A stretch of 64,000 nt of DNA from Metabacillus halosaccharovorans (GCF_002019635.1 NZ_KV917371.1:2790001-2854000), one strand, 5' to 3'; positions 42,110-53,819 are shown, counted from the stretch's first letter. The notes: generated by a model not told the origin, from the sequence alone. Numbers and translations are program-made.

Positions 42110-44170
42110 ATGTCAAAGGTTGAAAAGACTTATACAACAAAAGCAAACTTTATGCTTCACGGCGGAGATTATAACCCTGATCAATGGTTAGATAGACCTG
42201 ATATCTTAGCAGATGATATTGAGTTGATGAAGCTTTCACATACAAATACATTTTCTGTCGGTATCTTTGCATGGAGTGCACTCGAACCGGAAGAAGGAGT
42301 TTATAACTTTGAATGGTTAGACCAAATTTTTGAAAATATCCTTGGTATTGGAGGTCGGGTCATCTTAGCTACTCCAAGTGGTGCCCGTCCTGCTTGGATG
42401 TCTCAGAAATATCCTGAGGTTCTACGTGTGAATGGCAGCAGAGTGAAACAGCTTCATGGCGGAAGACATAATCACTGTTTTACGTCTGAAGTTTATCGTG
42501 AGAAAACCGGGCAAATGAATCGTCTGTTAGCTGAAAGGTACGGTAATCATCCAGGCTTGTTAATGTGGCATATCTCAAATGAATATGGTGGCGAATGTCA
42601 TTGTCATAAGTGTCAACGTGCTTTTCGCAATTGGCTAAAAGAAAAATATAACAATGACCTTAAAGCATTAAACGATGCATGGTGGGGCCCCTTCTGGAGT
42701 CATACGTACAGTGATTGGTCACAAATTGAATCACCGTCTCCTATTGGTGAAAGTGCTGTGCATGGCTTGAATTTAGATTGGCGTCGATTTGTAACAGATC
42801 AAACAATCGATTTTTATAAAAATGAAATTGTGCCGTTAAGAGAGATCACACCACAAATTCCGATCACAACAAACTTTATGGCTGATACATTTGACCTGAT
42901 TCCGTTTCAATCACTTGATTATAGTAAGTTTGCTAAACATCTGGATGTCATCAGCTGGGATGCCTATCCTGCTTGGCATAATGACTGGGAAAGCACAGCA
43001 GATTTAGCTATGAAAGTAGGCTTTATTAATGATTTATACAGAAGCCTAAAGCAACAGCCGTTCTTATTAATGGAATCAACGCCAAGTGGTGTAAACTGGC
43101 ATGAAGTGAATAAAGCGAAACGTCCGGGAATGCATTTGCTCTCATCTATGCAAATGATTTCACATGGCTCGGATAGTATATTGTATTTCCAATGGAGAAA
43201 GTCACGCGGTTCATCCGAAAAATTCCACGGTGCTGTTGTTGATCATGACAATAGCTCAGAAAACCGTGTATTTAAAGAGGTAGCAAAGGTTGGGCAGACG
43301 TTAGAAAAGTTATCTGATATTGTTGGGACAAACCGTCCTGCAGATGTTGCCATTCTTTATGATTGGGAAAGCAATTGGGCTATCAACGATGCTCAAGGAT
43401 ATGGTTTAAAATCAAAGCAGTATCCACAAACATTACAGCAGCATTATCGTCCATTCTGGGAAAAGGATATCCCTGTGGATGTTATTACAAAGGAACAGGA
43501 TTTTGCTGATTATAAATTGTTAATTGTTCCGATGCTCTATTTAGTAAGTGAAGAAACAATTTCTCGTTTGAAAACATTTGTACAAAATGGCGGAAAATTA
43601 GTCATGACCTATATTAGCGGTATTGTGAATGAGCATGATCTCACATACTTAGGTGGATGGCACAAAGACTTACAAGAGATATTCGGAATGAAGCCTGTTG
43701 AAACAGACACGCTATATCCAAAGGATCGTAACCGAGTCACATATCGTAATCAGTCATACGAGTTGAAGGATTATGCAACTGTCATTGATGTGAATACAGC
43801 AACTGTAGATGGAACATATAAAGATGATTTCTATGCAAAAACACCTGCTGTAACGAGCCACAACTTTGGTGAAGGTGAGTCCTACTATATTGGCGGACGA
43901 TTAGACCATCAATTCCATCATGACTTTTACCAAGAGCTAATAGATGAGCTTCAGCTTAAACCTGTTCATACAGTAAAACATGGTAAAGGTGTATCTGTAC
44001 AAGTAAGGCAGGCACCTGAAAGTGATTACCTGTTTGTGATGAACTTTACTGAGGAGAAACAACCTATCAGTCTTGATTATAAAGTTAAGGACTTGGTAAG
44101 TGGTGAAGAAGTCACAGGTGATCTGACACTTGATGTATATGAAGTTAGAATCCTGGAAAAATCAAAGTAA
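42110..44170 (+). CDS. ganA: GH42 beta-galactosidase
   Basis: A 686-aa intracellular family 42 beta-galactosidase without a signal peptide. The acid/base Glu is in WHISNEYGGECHCHKCQ, where the clustered cysteines are the GH42 zinc site. The nucleophile Glu is in LLMESTPSGVNW. The trimerisation domain (about 395-600) and C-terminal beta domain follow. It splits the galacto-oligosaccharides imported by GanSPQ. It lies 27 bp behind ganQ in the same operon, preceded by AGAGGGAGAG. Confidence 0.93.
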   Translation: MSKVEKTYTTKANFMLHGGDYNPDQWLDRPDILADDIELMKLSHTNTFSVGIFAWSALEPEEGVYNFEWLDQIFENILGIGGRVILATPSGARPAWMSQKYPEVLRVNGSRVKQLHGGRHNHCFTSEVYREKTGQMNRLLAERYGNHPGLLMWHISNEYGGECHCHKCQRAFRNWLKEKYNNDLKALNDAWWGPFWSHTYSDWSQIESPSPIGESAVHGLNLDWRRFVTDQTIDFYKNEIVPLREITPQIPITTNFMADTFDLIPFQSLDYSKFAKHLDVISWDAYPAWHNDWESTADLAMKVGFINDLYRSLKQQPFLLMESTPSGVNWHEVNKAKRPGMHLLSSMQMISHGSDSILYFQWRKSRGSSEKFHGAVVDHDNSSENRVFKEVAKVGQTLEKLSDIVGTNRPADVAILYDWESNWAINDAQGYGLKSKQYPQTLQQHYRPFWEKDIPVDVITKEQDFADYKLLIVPMLYLVSEETISRLKTFVQNGGKLVMTYISGIVNEHDLTYLGGWHKDLQEIFGMKPVETDTLYPKDRNRVTYRNQSYELKDYATVIDVNTATVDGTYKDDFYAKTPAVTSHNFGEGESYYIGGRLDHQFHHDFYQELIDELQLKPVHTVKHGKGVSVQVRQAPESDYLFVMNFTEEKQPISLDYKVKDLVSGEEVTGDLTLDVYEVRILEKSK

Positions 44171-44195
44171 AACGAAATAAAACAACAAAAGAGAG

Positions 44196-44218
44196 CGAGA
44201 ATGACTTGATCATTCTCG
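44196..44218 (+). terminator. Stem-loop between ganA and ganB
   Basis: CGAGAATGA pairs with TCATTCTCG around CTTGA, followed by TCCTTCTC. It may partly end the ganSPQA transcript before ganB. Confidence 0.5.
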
Positions 44219-44260
44219 TCCTTCTCTATGCCTTAATTTCATCATTGTTGAGCACATTCA

Positions 44261-44274
44261 AGGAAGCGCTTACC
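44261..44274 (+). promoter_or_regulatory. Candidate CcpA cre site upstream of ganB
   Basis: AGGAAGCGCTTACC matches cre at 11 of 14 positions, 35 bp before the ganB start. It suggests separate catabolite control of the secreted enzyme. Confidence 0.4.
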
Positions 44275-44302
44275 ATTAACTGATAGTTTACTAGGGAGAT
44301 GA

Positions 44303-47056
<2,754 letters not shown>

Positions 47057-47068
47057 AAGTGAATATAT

Positions 47069-47101
47069 AAAAGGGATTGTCTGTAAAGACTATCCCTTTT
47101 A
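47069..47101 (+). terminator. Terminator of the gan locus
   Basis: AAAAGGGAT pairs with ATCCCTTTT, enclosing GTC/GAC, 12 bp behind the ganB stop codon. Confidence 0.75.
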
Positions 47102-47178
47102 TACTTGTTTTTAATTTAGAGTATTGTGTTTAGCAGGTTTTTAACCCAGCAACAGCATTTTTTTTCTATAGATGAGGA

Positions 47179-47198
47179 TATTGTATTGTATTGTATTG
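47179..47198 (+). repeat. Pentanucleotide repeat (TATTG x4)
   Basis: Four exact tandem copies of TATTG in the 212-bp gap before the cation antiporter gene. It could vary in length by slippage. No gene is affected directly. Confidence 0.7.
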
Positions 47199-47268
47199 TG
47201 TATTTGGCCTAAAGAGTTGGTATGCTAATCATAGACACTTCTCTATATAAAGAAGGAGGTACGAAAAA

Positions 47269-48234
47269 TTGTCATATTTACTGCTATTGTTGGGAATTGT
47301 CTTACTGATAAAAGGTGCTGATTACTTCGTTGATGGTGCATCCAGCATTGCACGGACCCTGCATGTTTCACCAATGTTAATTGGGTTAACCATTGTTGCG
47401 TTTGGAACTAGCTCACCTGAGGCAACTGTAAGTATAATTGCAGCTGTTGAGGGAAATGCGGGTGTTGCTATTGGAAATGTTGTAGGAAGTAATATATTCA
47501 ACATTACCTTTGTTGTTGGAATAACAGCACTTTTGAATCCGTTAAAAGTAGAAAATGAAACGATTCGAAAGGAAATACCTTTTACTTTATTAGCAAGCGT
47601 GACCTTACTTGTATTAATAAGCGACATGACGCTTCAATTCTTTGTGGTGAATTCTATTACTAGAAGTGATGGTCTTGTTTTTCTACTCATCTTTGCTGTG
47701 TTTATGTATTACATTTTTGAGGTAGCTAAAAATAGCCGAGATAAAATCAAAGAAGAAAGTGGTACGGATGAGAGAGCTGTTTCAACTTCATGGATAAAAA
47801 AACTCATATTTACTGTGGGAGGATTGTTGGCTATTATATTTGGTGGTGATTTGGTTGTGGATAACGCAACTGTTATTGCCTATTCTTTTGGTATGAGTGA
47901 AACGTTAGTGGGACTAACGATAGTAGCTGTCGGTACATCACTCCCGGAGTTAATTACCTCCATAACTGCTGCAGTTAAAAAGGAAAGTGACATTGCCTTA
48001 GGAAATATTGTAGGAAGCAATATTTTTAATATATTATTTGTTTTAGGGGTATCTTCAGTTATTTCACCTTTAGCTGTTGATAGTAAGATATTTATTGACG
48101 TCATACTAATGATTATCCTTACAATCATTTTGCTCATTTTCTCAAGAACCAGCTTTCAAGTTGGAAGACGGGAAGGTAGCTTTTTAGTTGTTGCTTATCT
48201 CATATATATGGCATATATCATTGTGCGAAATTAA
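47269..48234 (+). CDS. Calcium/sodium (cation) antiporter, YrbG-like CaCA family
   Basis: A 321-aa membrane protein with about ten helices arranged as two homologous halves. Each half has a CaCA alpha repeat: GTSSPEATVSIIAA with GNVVGSNIFNITFVVG, and GTSLPELITSITAA with GNIVGSNIFNILFVLG. The conserved acidic residues bind the ion. The family exchanges Ca2+ for Na+ or K+; the direct substrate here is not determined. TTG start follows AAGGAGG. It is a single gene between two terminators. Confidence 0.9.
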   Translation: MSYLLLLLGIVLLIKGADYFVDGASSIARTLHVSPMLIGLTIVAFGTSSPEATVSIIAAVEGNAGVAIGNVVGSNIFNITFVVGITALLNPLKVENETIRKEIPFTLLASVTLLVLISDMTLQFFVVNSITRSDGLVFLLIFAVFMYYIFEVAKNSRDKIKEESGTDERAVSTSWIKKLIFTVGGLLAIIFGGDLVVDNATVIAYSFGMSETLVGLTIVAVGTSLPELITSITAAVKKESDIALGNIVGSNIFNILFVLGVSSVISPLAVDSKIFIDVILMIILTIILLIFSRTSFQVGRREGSFLVVAYLIYMAYIIVRN

Positions 48235-48254
48235 TGAGTTTTTTTAATTATAGG

Positions 48255-48284
48255 AAGGCTGTCACAAAATGTGACAGCCTTTTA
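48255..48284 (+). terminator. Terminator behind the cation antiporter gene
   Basis: A 12-bp perfect stem AAGGCTGTCACA / TGTGACAGCCTT with an AAA loop, followed by TT. Confidence 0.85.
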
Positions 48285-48478
48285 GTGCTTTTTACATTTA
48301 ATAAAAAGAAGAAACCGCCAGCAATTTTTAACCTTTATATTTCTGAAAAGCACCTTTAAAAGATTAATAGATAGGTAGATACTCTCACATAGAGTTTATT
48401 AAATTTTTCCAATTGGGATATAATTCTAGTTCAAATATGCTATGATGAAAGAAAAATCTAGGTGAAGAGGATAACGGG

Positions 48479-49714
48479 ATGAATCGATCAGGACAAATTA
48501 TTCTGGTGTTAATATCGGTATTATTTACAGCCTATCAAACAGTTATGGAACAGGAACCATTTTTTACAGTGGATTTTTTTATTTTTACCATTATTGCATT
48601 TTTCGTAGGAAGACAGTATGACTTAGCTAGATTTTATGCAAAAAACGCAAAGCTAAAGGATGAAAGCTATAAAAAGCTAATTGATTCATTTCCGGAATCG
48701 ATTATTATTCATGATAATTTTAAAATTTGTTATGTGAACTATGCAGCTGTGAAGATGATAGGGGCTGGAAGTAGAGAAGATTTGATTTATCGTTCAATCC
48801 TGGACTTTATTGTTCCAAAGTACATGGGACGTGCTGAAGAAAGAATTAAAATGATTAAAAAGAAGAATTCTCCATTGAGTTGCATTGAATATGAATTAAT
48901 GCGAGGTGATGGAACAACATTTTTCTTTGAAGGTTCATCAATGAACATCTCGTACGGAAAAAGTGAAGCAATCTTAACAATTGGTAAGGATATTACAGAA
49001 AAGAGGGAACAAACAGAAAAGCTGCTGCTAAAGTCTGAAAAACTGGCGTTGTTAGGTCAAATGGCAGCTGGAATTGCCCATGAAATTCGAAATCCGCTTA
49101 CATCCATAAAGGGATTTATTCAATTGTTTAAATCAAACCATCTACAAGAAGAATATTATAATATTGTGTTGTCAGAGCTTGATCGTATTAATGCAATAGT
49201 CGGGGAATTCCTTGTTCTTTCCAAACCAAGTGCCTCCATATTTGTTGAAAAGGATCTTAATGAGCTAATTAAAGATGTGATTACGTTAATGAGTACACAA
49301 TCCATATTAAATAATGTGCAAATCTTTTCGGAGGTTGACTCGGATTTACCTATGATTTGTTGTGAGGAAGCACAATTAAAGCAAGTGTTTTTGAATCTGT
49401 TTAAAAATGCAATTGAAGCGATGCCTAATGGAGGAAATATCTATCTGAAGATGAAGGGAAATGAAAAGGGTACTATTGTTATTCAGGTAATTGATGAGGG
49501 GGTAGGTATTCCTCCTGAGCGAATTCCTACACTAGGTGAACCGTTTTATACCACGAAAGAAAAAGGAACCGGATTAGGACTCATGACCTGTTATAAGATC
49601 ATTGAATCACATAAGGGACAGTTATCGATACATAGCGAAGTAAACAAAGGAACAACAATAGAAATCGTGATCCCTACAATGACACAACCGCTATTAAAAA
49701 GGGAATTTGTATAA
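48479..49714 (+). CDS. PAS-domain sensor histidine kinase, sporulation-kinase-like, orphan
   Basis: A 411-aa kinase. Residues about 5-45 give two short membrane helices with almost no external loop. A PAS domain follows (about 65-180, FPESIIIHDNFKICYVNYAA). The HisKA domain has phospho-acceptor His201 in GIAHEIRNPLTSIKGF, and the ATPase domain has NLFKNAIEAM (N box), DEGVGIPPE and GTGLGL. No response regulator gene is adjacent. This form, with a YxNPLTSIKGF-type H box and PAS input, is that of KinA-KinE kinases that feed the Spo0F phosphorelay, so that is the likely route. Confidence 0.85.
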   Translation: MNRSGQIILVLISVLFTAYQTVMEQEPFFTVDFFIFTIIAFFVGRQYDLARFYAKNAKLKDESYKKLIDSFPESIIIHDNFKICYVNYAAVKMIGAGSREDLIYRSILDFIVPKYMGRAEERIKMIKKKNSPLSCIEYELMRGDGTTFFFEGSSMNISYGKSEAILTIGKDITEKREQTEKLLLKSEKLALLGQMAAGIAHEIRNPLTSIKGFIQLFKSNHLQEEYYNIVLSELDRINAIVGEFLVLSKPSASIFVEKDLNELIKDVITLMSTQSILNNVQIFSEVDSDLPMICCEEAQLKQVFLNLFKNAIEAMPNGGNIYLKMKGNEKGTIVIQVIDEGVGIPPERIPTLGEPFYTTKEKGTGLGLMTCYKIIESHKGQLSIHSEVNKGTTIEIVIPTMTQPLLKREFV

Positions 49715-49751
49715 AATAACCTCATAGATAAGAATCTATGAGGTTATTTTT
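49714..49751. terminator. Bidirectional terminator between kinase and YpiB-family gene
   Basis: AAATAACCTCATAGAT (49714-49729) pairs with ATCTATGAGGTTATTT (49734-49749) with A and T runs on both sides. It lies between convergent genes and overlaps the last codons of the minus-strand gene. Confidence 0.85.
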
Positions 49752-50265
49752 GTATCTCCTTCAGTTTTTTAACTAACTCATGGAAAAGCTCTTCGTTTCG
49801 ATCATCAAGTGCCTTATTAATTTGACTTTTTAGTAAAGCAATTTCAACAACAAGGTCGGTAGCTTTTGCGTCTTTTTCAGATTGCTCAAATTGTTTGATA
49901 GAATGAATGCGATGTGTTTCAACAAGTTGTGTATAACGATGATCAGAATGTTTCCCAAAATAGTGAAGAATAATAAATATCTTATCTGTCGGGTTATTCA
50001 TTAATGATCCAAAAGCTCTTGAAACATCTTCAGTTTTGAAACCATTGGAATAGAAGTGGAAGCCGGGTTCATCAGAACTAATACTGGAGATCATGATGGT
50101 GCGTTCTTTAGGGTGTACTGACTCGGTAAAAGATAGGTTCTTGAGGAGATGATGATTCTTTTGAATATATTCTATAAGTCTCCGCGCTTCCTTGTTTTTT
50201 AATTGATGATGGTCTAAAAACCATTTTAGAAATTCACCTTTTTTAGTGGTTGATATCCAATTCAT
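49744..50265 (-). CDS. YpiB/UPF0302 family protein with C-terminal IDEAL domain
   Basis: A 173-aa cytoplasmic protein. The N-terminal part (TKKGEFLKWFLDHHQLKNKEARRLIEYI) matches the UPF0302/YpiB family. The last 35 residues (LLKSQINKALDDRNEELFHEL) are an IDEAL-type helix pair found in several Bacillus proteins. Its function is not established. I chose ATG 50265 behind AAGGTGGG rather than the earlier in-frame start at 50286. B. subtilis ypiB sits in another context, so this may be a paralogue. Confidence 0.75.
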   Translation of the reverse strand: MNWISTTKKGEFLKWFLDHHQLKNKEARRLIEYIQKNHHLLKNLSFTESVHPKERTIMISSISSDEPGFHFYSNGFKTEDVSRAFGSLMNNPTDKIFIILHYFGKHSDHRYTQLVETHRIHSIKQFEQSEKDAKATDLVVEIALLKSQINKALDDRNEELFHELVKKLKEIQK

Positions 50266-50345
50266 TATAGCCCACCTTACTATCAATCTTTTTTTTTAAT
50301 ACTTTAAGAAAGTTTAACTATATTAAAGGATTAAAGGATAAGAAA

Positions 50346-50388
50346 AGACATCGACTTCCGCCATTCTTAGCGGGAAGTCGTGTTTTTC
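50346..50388 (+). terminator. Stand-alone hairpin terminator upstream of the methyltransferase gene
   Basis: CGACTTCCGC (50352-50361) pairs with GCGGGAAGTCG (50370-50380), followed by TGTTTTTCT. It stands 36 bp before a plus-strand gene, and no plus-strand gene ends just upstream. It could be a leader attenuator, or end an unseen short transcript. Confidence 0.6.
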
Positions 50389-50423
50389 TAATCATAACAC
50401 ACTGTTGCAAAGGAGAAAAACGA

Positions 50424-51041
50424 ATGGCAGAAAAGACATATGACCGGTTACTTGATATTGATACAGATGATGAACAAAAGGGATTTCATAAATCCTTTCA
50501 TTATCACCGGTATGAACCTACTCCATATCAAGGACTGGAACAATTATTTCAGCACTATAAGCTGACAGAAAGTGATCGCTTAGTTGATTTTGGTTGTGGC
50601 AAGGGGAGGTTGCCAATATTTGTCCATTACTTATTTCACACATCTGTTGTAGGAGTTGAAATGGATCACCTTTTTTATGAAAATGCTGTAAAGAACCGTA
50701 CCAGTTATATCGCGAAAACAAAGAGGAATGGCAATCAGATCATTTTTCATCATTGTTTAGCAGAGGAATATCCAATAAACCAAGCAGACAATTGTTTTTA
50801 TTTTTTTAATCCTTTTTCCGTTCAAATCTTTATGAAAGTAGTCCGTAACATTCTAAAATCGGTTGAAAAAAGAAACCGTAATGTCGAATTGATTTTATAT
50901 TATGCAGCAGAAGACTATCTTTATTATTTGGACAACCAAACTTCTTTCGTATTAAAAGAAGAAGTGAAAATAAATGGACTATATGAGCATAACGCCAATG
51001 AGAGGTTTTTAATTTATCAATTGGAAAGGTATGAAGTCTAA
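50424..51041 (+). CDS. Class I SAM-dependent methyltransferase
   Basis: A 205-aa cytoplasmic protein with a Rossmann-type SAM-binding motif I, LVDFGCGKGRLPIF (about residues 53-66), then VVGVEMD (motif II acid). The downstream stretch ADNCFYFFNPFSVQIF takes the place of the acceptor-binding motif. NPF recalls small-molecule or protein methyltransferases rather than DNA enzymes. The substrate is unknown. RBS AAAGGAG precedes the ATG. A terminator-like hairpin in its leader may regulate it. It is followed by the Fpg-like gene. Confidence 0.75.
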   Translation: MAEKTYDRLLDIDTDDEQKGFHKSFHYHRYEPTPYQGLEQLFQHYKLTESDRLVDFGCGKGRLPIFVHYLFHTSVVGVEMDHLFYENAVKNRTSYIAKTKRNGNQIIFHHCLAEEYPINQADNCFYFFNPFSVQIFMKVVRNILKSVEKRNRNVELILYYAAEDYLYYLDNQTSFVLKEEVKINGLYEHNANERFLIYQLERYEV

Positions 51042-51113
51042 GAAATGCCGGTACATGTTTACATATTTAATATGAAATACTAACAAAAAATTTTGTATTA
51101 GGGATGTGTTTTT

Positions 51114-51923
51114 GTGCCTGAATTACCTGAGATGGAAAATTATAAACGGATTTTTGAAAAAAAGCTTGTCGGAAAAACCATTCAGTCAGTAGAAGTGACG
51201 AGAGAGAAGTCGATTAATAAAGCGGTTCCTGCTTTTATAGATGAAGTAAAAGGGAGAAAGCTAGTTGCAATTGAGAGACGGGCAAAACATTTGGTGTTTA
51301 AATTGGATTCGGGTGGTCATTTATTGCTGCATCTTATGCTGGGAGGACTCATGTATATCGGAAATGAGCAAGACAGTCCTGATAGAACAAAACAGGTCAC
51401 TCTCACCTTTGACGACTGCCAATTGTTTTTTATTGGGCTAAGATTAGGGTACCTTCATCTTCTTACTGCTCAAGAGGTAGAACAGGAATTTCTTGATTTA
51501 GGCCCTGAACCTCTCGATCCGGGCTTTCAATTATCAGAATTTGATGAACAGCTTAAAAAGAAACGCGGGACATTAAAATCGACTCTTGTTAATCAAAAGT
51601 TTATTGCTGGTATTGGTAATCATTACTCTGATGAAATCTGTTTTGAAGCAAAATTGTTACCTATGCGAATAGGAGATGAACTTTCATCCCGGGAAAGAGC
51701 TTCACTATTCCATGCGATCCAAACGATATTAAATAGAGGTTTGACATATGGTGGATATATTGAAATGCCTGTAATTAAGGGGGACGAGTTAACAGGAAAG
51801 TATAATGAATATTGTTATGTTTATGATCGGGAAGGTGAGCCTTGTCCTCGCTGCAAGAATACAATTATAAGAGAAGAGATTTCTTCAAAAAAATCATTCT
51901 TCTGTCCTCAATGTCAGATATGA
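51114..51923 (+). CDS. Fpg/Nei family DNA glycosylase
   Basis: A 269-aa base-excision repair glycosylase/AP lyase. The mature N-terminus PELPEME supplies the catalytic Pro1 and Glu2. RRAKHLVF carries the conserved Lys of the beta-wing. GIGNHYSDEICF is the helix-two-turn-helix, and the C-terminal zinc finger is CPRCK...CPQC. The LMLGG and MENYKR segments differ from ordinary MutM (VETVRR), so this is probably a second Fpg-type paralogue beside the main mutM near polA. The start is GTG. The methionine gamma-lyase gene follows after a structured 91-bp gap. Confidence 0.88.
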   Translation: MPELPEMENYKRIFEKKLVGKTIQSVEVTREKSINKAVPAFIDEVKGRKLVAIERRAKHLVFKLDSGGHLLLHLMLGGLMYIGNEQDSPDRTKQVTLTFDDCQLFFIGLRLGYLHLLTAQEVEQEFLDLGPEPLDPGFQLSEFDEQLKKKRGTLKSTLVNQKFIAGIGNHYSDEICFEAKLLPMRIGDELSSRERASLFHAIQTILNRGLTYGGYIEMPVIKGDELTGKYNEYCYVYDREGEPCPRCKNTIIREEISSKKSFFCPQCQI

Positions 51924-51941
51924 TGTAGTGCCAATCAACGT

Positions 51942-52007
51942 CCCCCTTTAGGATATAAACCATAGGAACCAAGACGGACATTTCCCAATATCCTATAAAG
52001 AGGGGGG
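51942..52007 (+). promoter_or_regulatory. Long hairpin sequestering the Shine-Dalgarno of the methionine gamma-lyase gene
   Basis: CCCCCTTTAGGATAT (51942-51956) can pair with ATATCCTATAAAGAGGGGG (51988-52006) with small bulges. That buries the AGGGGGG ribosome binding site, 8 nt before the ATG. The 31-nt apical region has an inner GGAA/TTCC pair. No T-run follows, so translation rather than transcription would be controlled. Confidence 0.55.
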
Positions 52008-52014
52008 AAATCCT

Positions 52015-53199
52015 ATGAAAGAAAAGGAGTACCAATTTGCCACAAAGGCAATTCACGCAGGTTATGATCCAAATAAGCATCAAAATAGCTTAACCCCGCC
52101 AATCTACCAAACATCCACATTTACTTTTCCCACAGTGGAACATGGAGCAAACAGATTTGCAGGAATAGATGAAGGGTATATTTACTCCAGATTAGGTAAT
52201 CCAACGGTGACAGTATTAGAAGAACGAATCGCACAATTGGAAGGCGGAGAAGCTGCACTGGCGTTTTCATCAGGAATGGCTGCTATTTCAGCTGTTCTCA
52301 TCGGCATAACAAAAGCGAATGATCACATTATTTGTTCAAAAGGAATTTACGGCTGTACTTTCGGTTTATTACAGCTCTTAAAGGAAAAGTACAAAATTGA
52401 CCATACATTTTCTGAGCTATGTTCAGAGGAAGATATTCTTGCACAGATGAAAGAAACGACAAGCTGCATATTTATTGAAACTCCTATGAACCCTACAATG
52501 AACTTAATTGATTTAGAAAAGGTTGTCTCGATTGCCAAGGAACGAAACATCAAGGTGGTTGTAGACAATACGTTTTGTTCTCCTTATTTACAAACACCAA
52601 TTAAGCTGGGATGTGATCTGGTTATCCATAGTGGAACAAAATATATCGGTGGTCACGGAGATGTCATTGCGGGTCTGGTAGTAGGAGACAAAAATACGAT
52701 TGATTCCTTTAAAAAAACTACACAAAAGGATATAGGTGGAGTTATCTCTCCATTTGATGCATGGTTACTACTTAGAGGTTTGAAAACATTGGCTGTTAGA
52801 ATGGATCGTCATTGTGAGAATGCAGAAAAAATTGCGATGAAACTAAAAGAGCATCCAAAGGTTAAAGCCATTTATTATCCCAAGGATCCTGATCATTCCC
52901 AATATCAAATCATGAAAAAACAAATGAAAAATGGCGGAGGATTAATCTCATTTGAAGTAAAAGGCACATTTGAGGATGCTGTTAAATTTGTGAATCATTT
53001 AAAGTTAATACCCATTGCTGTAAGCTTAGGTGATGCAGAAACATTAATTCAACATCCTGCTTCAATGACACATGCTGTTGTTCCCGCACATATAAGGAAG
53101 GAAATGGGGATTTCAGATATGTTGATGCGTCTCTCTGTAGGTCTTGAAGCCTGGGAGGATATTTGGGAAGACATACAATCAGCATTAAATCATAAATAG
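52015..53199 (+). CDS. mdeA: Methionine gamma-lyase (Cys/Met metabolism PLP enzyme)
   Basis: A 394-aa PLP enzyme of the trans-sulfuration family. The PLP lysine is in HSGTKYIGGHGDV. Phosphate binding is at SSGMAAISAV. The segment KGIYGCTFGLL contains the Tyr and the active-site Cys (YGCTF) that mark methionine gamma-lyases and separate them from cystathionine beta/gamma-lyases. It degrades methionine to methanethiol, ammonia and 2-oxobutanoate. Homocysteine or cystathionine activity cannot be ruled out. The ribosome binding site is unusually G-rich and part of a possible hairpin. Confidence 0.85.
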   Translation: MKEKEYQFATKAIHAGYDPNKHQNSLTPPIYQTSTFTFPTVEHGANRFAGIDEGYIYSRLGNPTVTVLEERIAQLEGGEAALAFSSGMAAISAVLIGITKANDHIICSKGIYGCTFGLLQLLKEKYKIDHTFSELCSEEDILAQMKETTSCIFIETPMNPTMNLIDLEKVVSIAKERNIKVVVDNTFCSPYLQTPIKLGCDLVIHSGTKYIGGHGDVIAGLVVGDKNTIDSFKKTTQKDIGGVISPFDAWLLLRGLKTLAVRMDRHCENAEKIAMKLKEHPKVKAIYYPKDPDHSQYQIMKKQMKNGGGLISFEVKGTFEDAVKFVNHLKLIPIAVSLGDAETLIQHPASMTHAVVPAHIRKEMGISDMLMRLSVGLEAWEDIWEDIQSALNHK

Positions 53200-53226
53200 C
53201 TAGTGGCATCATGCTACTAGTTTTTC
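53200..53226 (+). terminator. Terminator behind the methionine gamma-lyase gene
   Basis: CTAGTGGCAT folds onto ATGCTACTAG (53200-53209, 53211-53220) with one mismatch, followed by TTTTTC. Confidence 0.75.
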
Positions 53227-53366
53227 TGGTTTATTAGAAAAAATCAAAAAGATAGAATAGGAAAGATTTTTAGGACTTATAGGTATATTCTTACTTATCC
53301 ATAAGTAAATAGAAGGACAGGGTGGTTCTTGATTGACTCTTGCTCATAGAGGATCTGTCCTATAAA

Positions 53367-53537
53367 TTAACTACATGACTTTAAAAGTAACTGTGTTTCT
53401 AGTATAAGTCTGTCTAATTCTTCGCTGTACTTAATCGTTTCAGGATTGTTCATTCCTTTTGCCTGGGCAGTAGCGATCATTAATCTTCTCACTAAATCTA
53501 TTTTATGACCCAGATCTTGGTTCACATTATTCATCAT
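53367..53537 (-). CDS. Spo0E-like aspartyl-phosphate phosphatase (56 aa)
   Basis: A short minus-strand gene beginning ATGATG behind AGGGAGC. The product is MMNNVNQDLGHKIDLVRRLM followed by IATAQAKGMNNPETIKYSEELDRLILETQ and a short tail. This is the Spo0E family pattern: a helical hairpin with (I/L)xxxRxxM, a GL.nPetv-like turn and S(E/Q)ELD before the second helix. Family members remove phosphate from Spo0A~P and delay sporulation. Length is normal for the small paralogues (YnzD, YisI type). It lies between methionine gamma-lyase and the ger operon with no operon partner. Confidence 0.85.
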   Translation of the reverse strand: MMNNVNQDLGHKIDLVRRLMIATAQAKGMNNPETIKYSEELDRLILETQLLLKSCS

Positions 53538-53819
53538 TTTTCATTGCTCCCTATACTTAACAGATCGTATATACCTATTATTATTGATTTCTCTCCATTT
53601 TGGAATGCCTTCGACAATCATTCTATCAAATAGACAAATTTTTTATTGTTTTAGACATAATTTATCTGTATATGCACGGTCGTTTTGAGTGTTCAAAAAT
53701 AAACACAGAAAGATTTTGGTTCTTTCATACTAAAAAAACCACATTTGTCCATAATAAACCATATATTAGAAGGAATTAGTTTGTTTTATCATTTCAAATA
53801 TGGTTAAGGTGTGTAGCCA

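Noticed and set aside
51942-52007. S-box (SAM-I) riboswitch for methionine gamma-lyase
   Set aside because: Only about 75 nt are available, none of the conserved S-box core is visible and there is no terminator, so only a plain sequestering hairpin is claimed.
53314-53361. Hairpin AGGACAG/CTGTCCT as terminator of the Spo0E-like gene
   Set aside because: The arms are 34 bp apart and no T-run follows on the minus strand.
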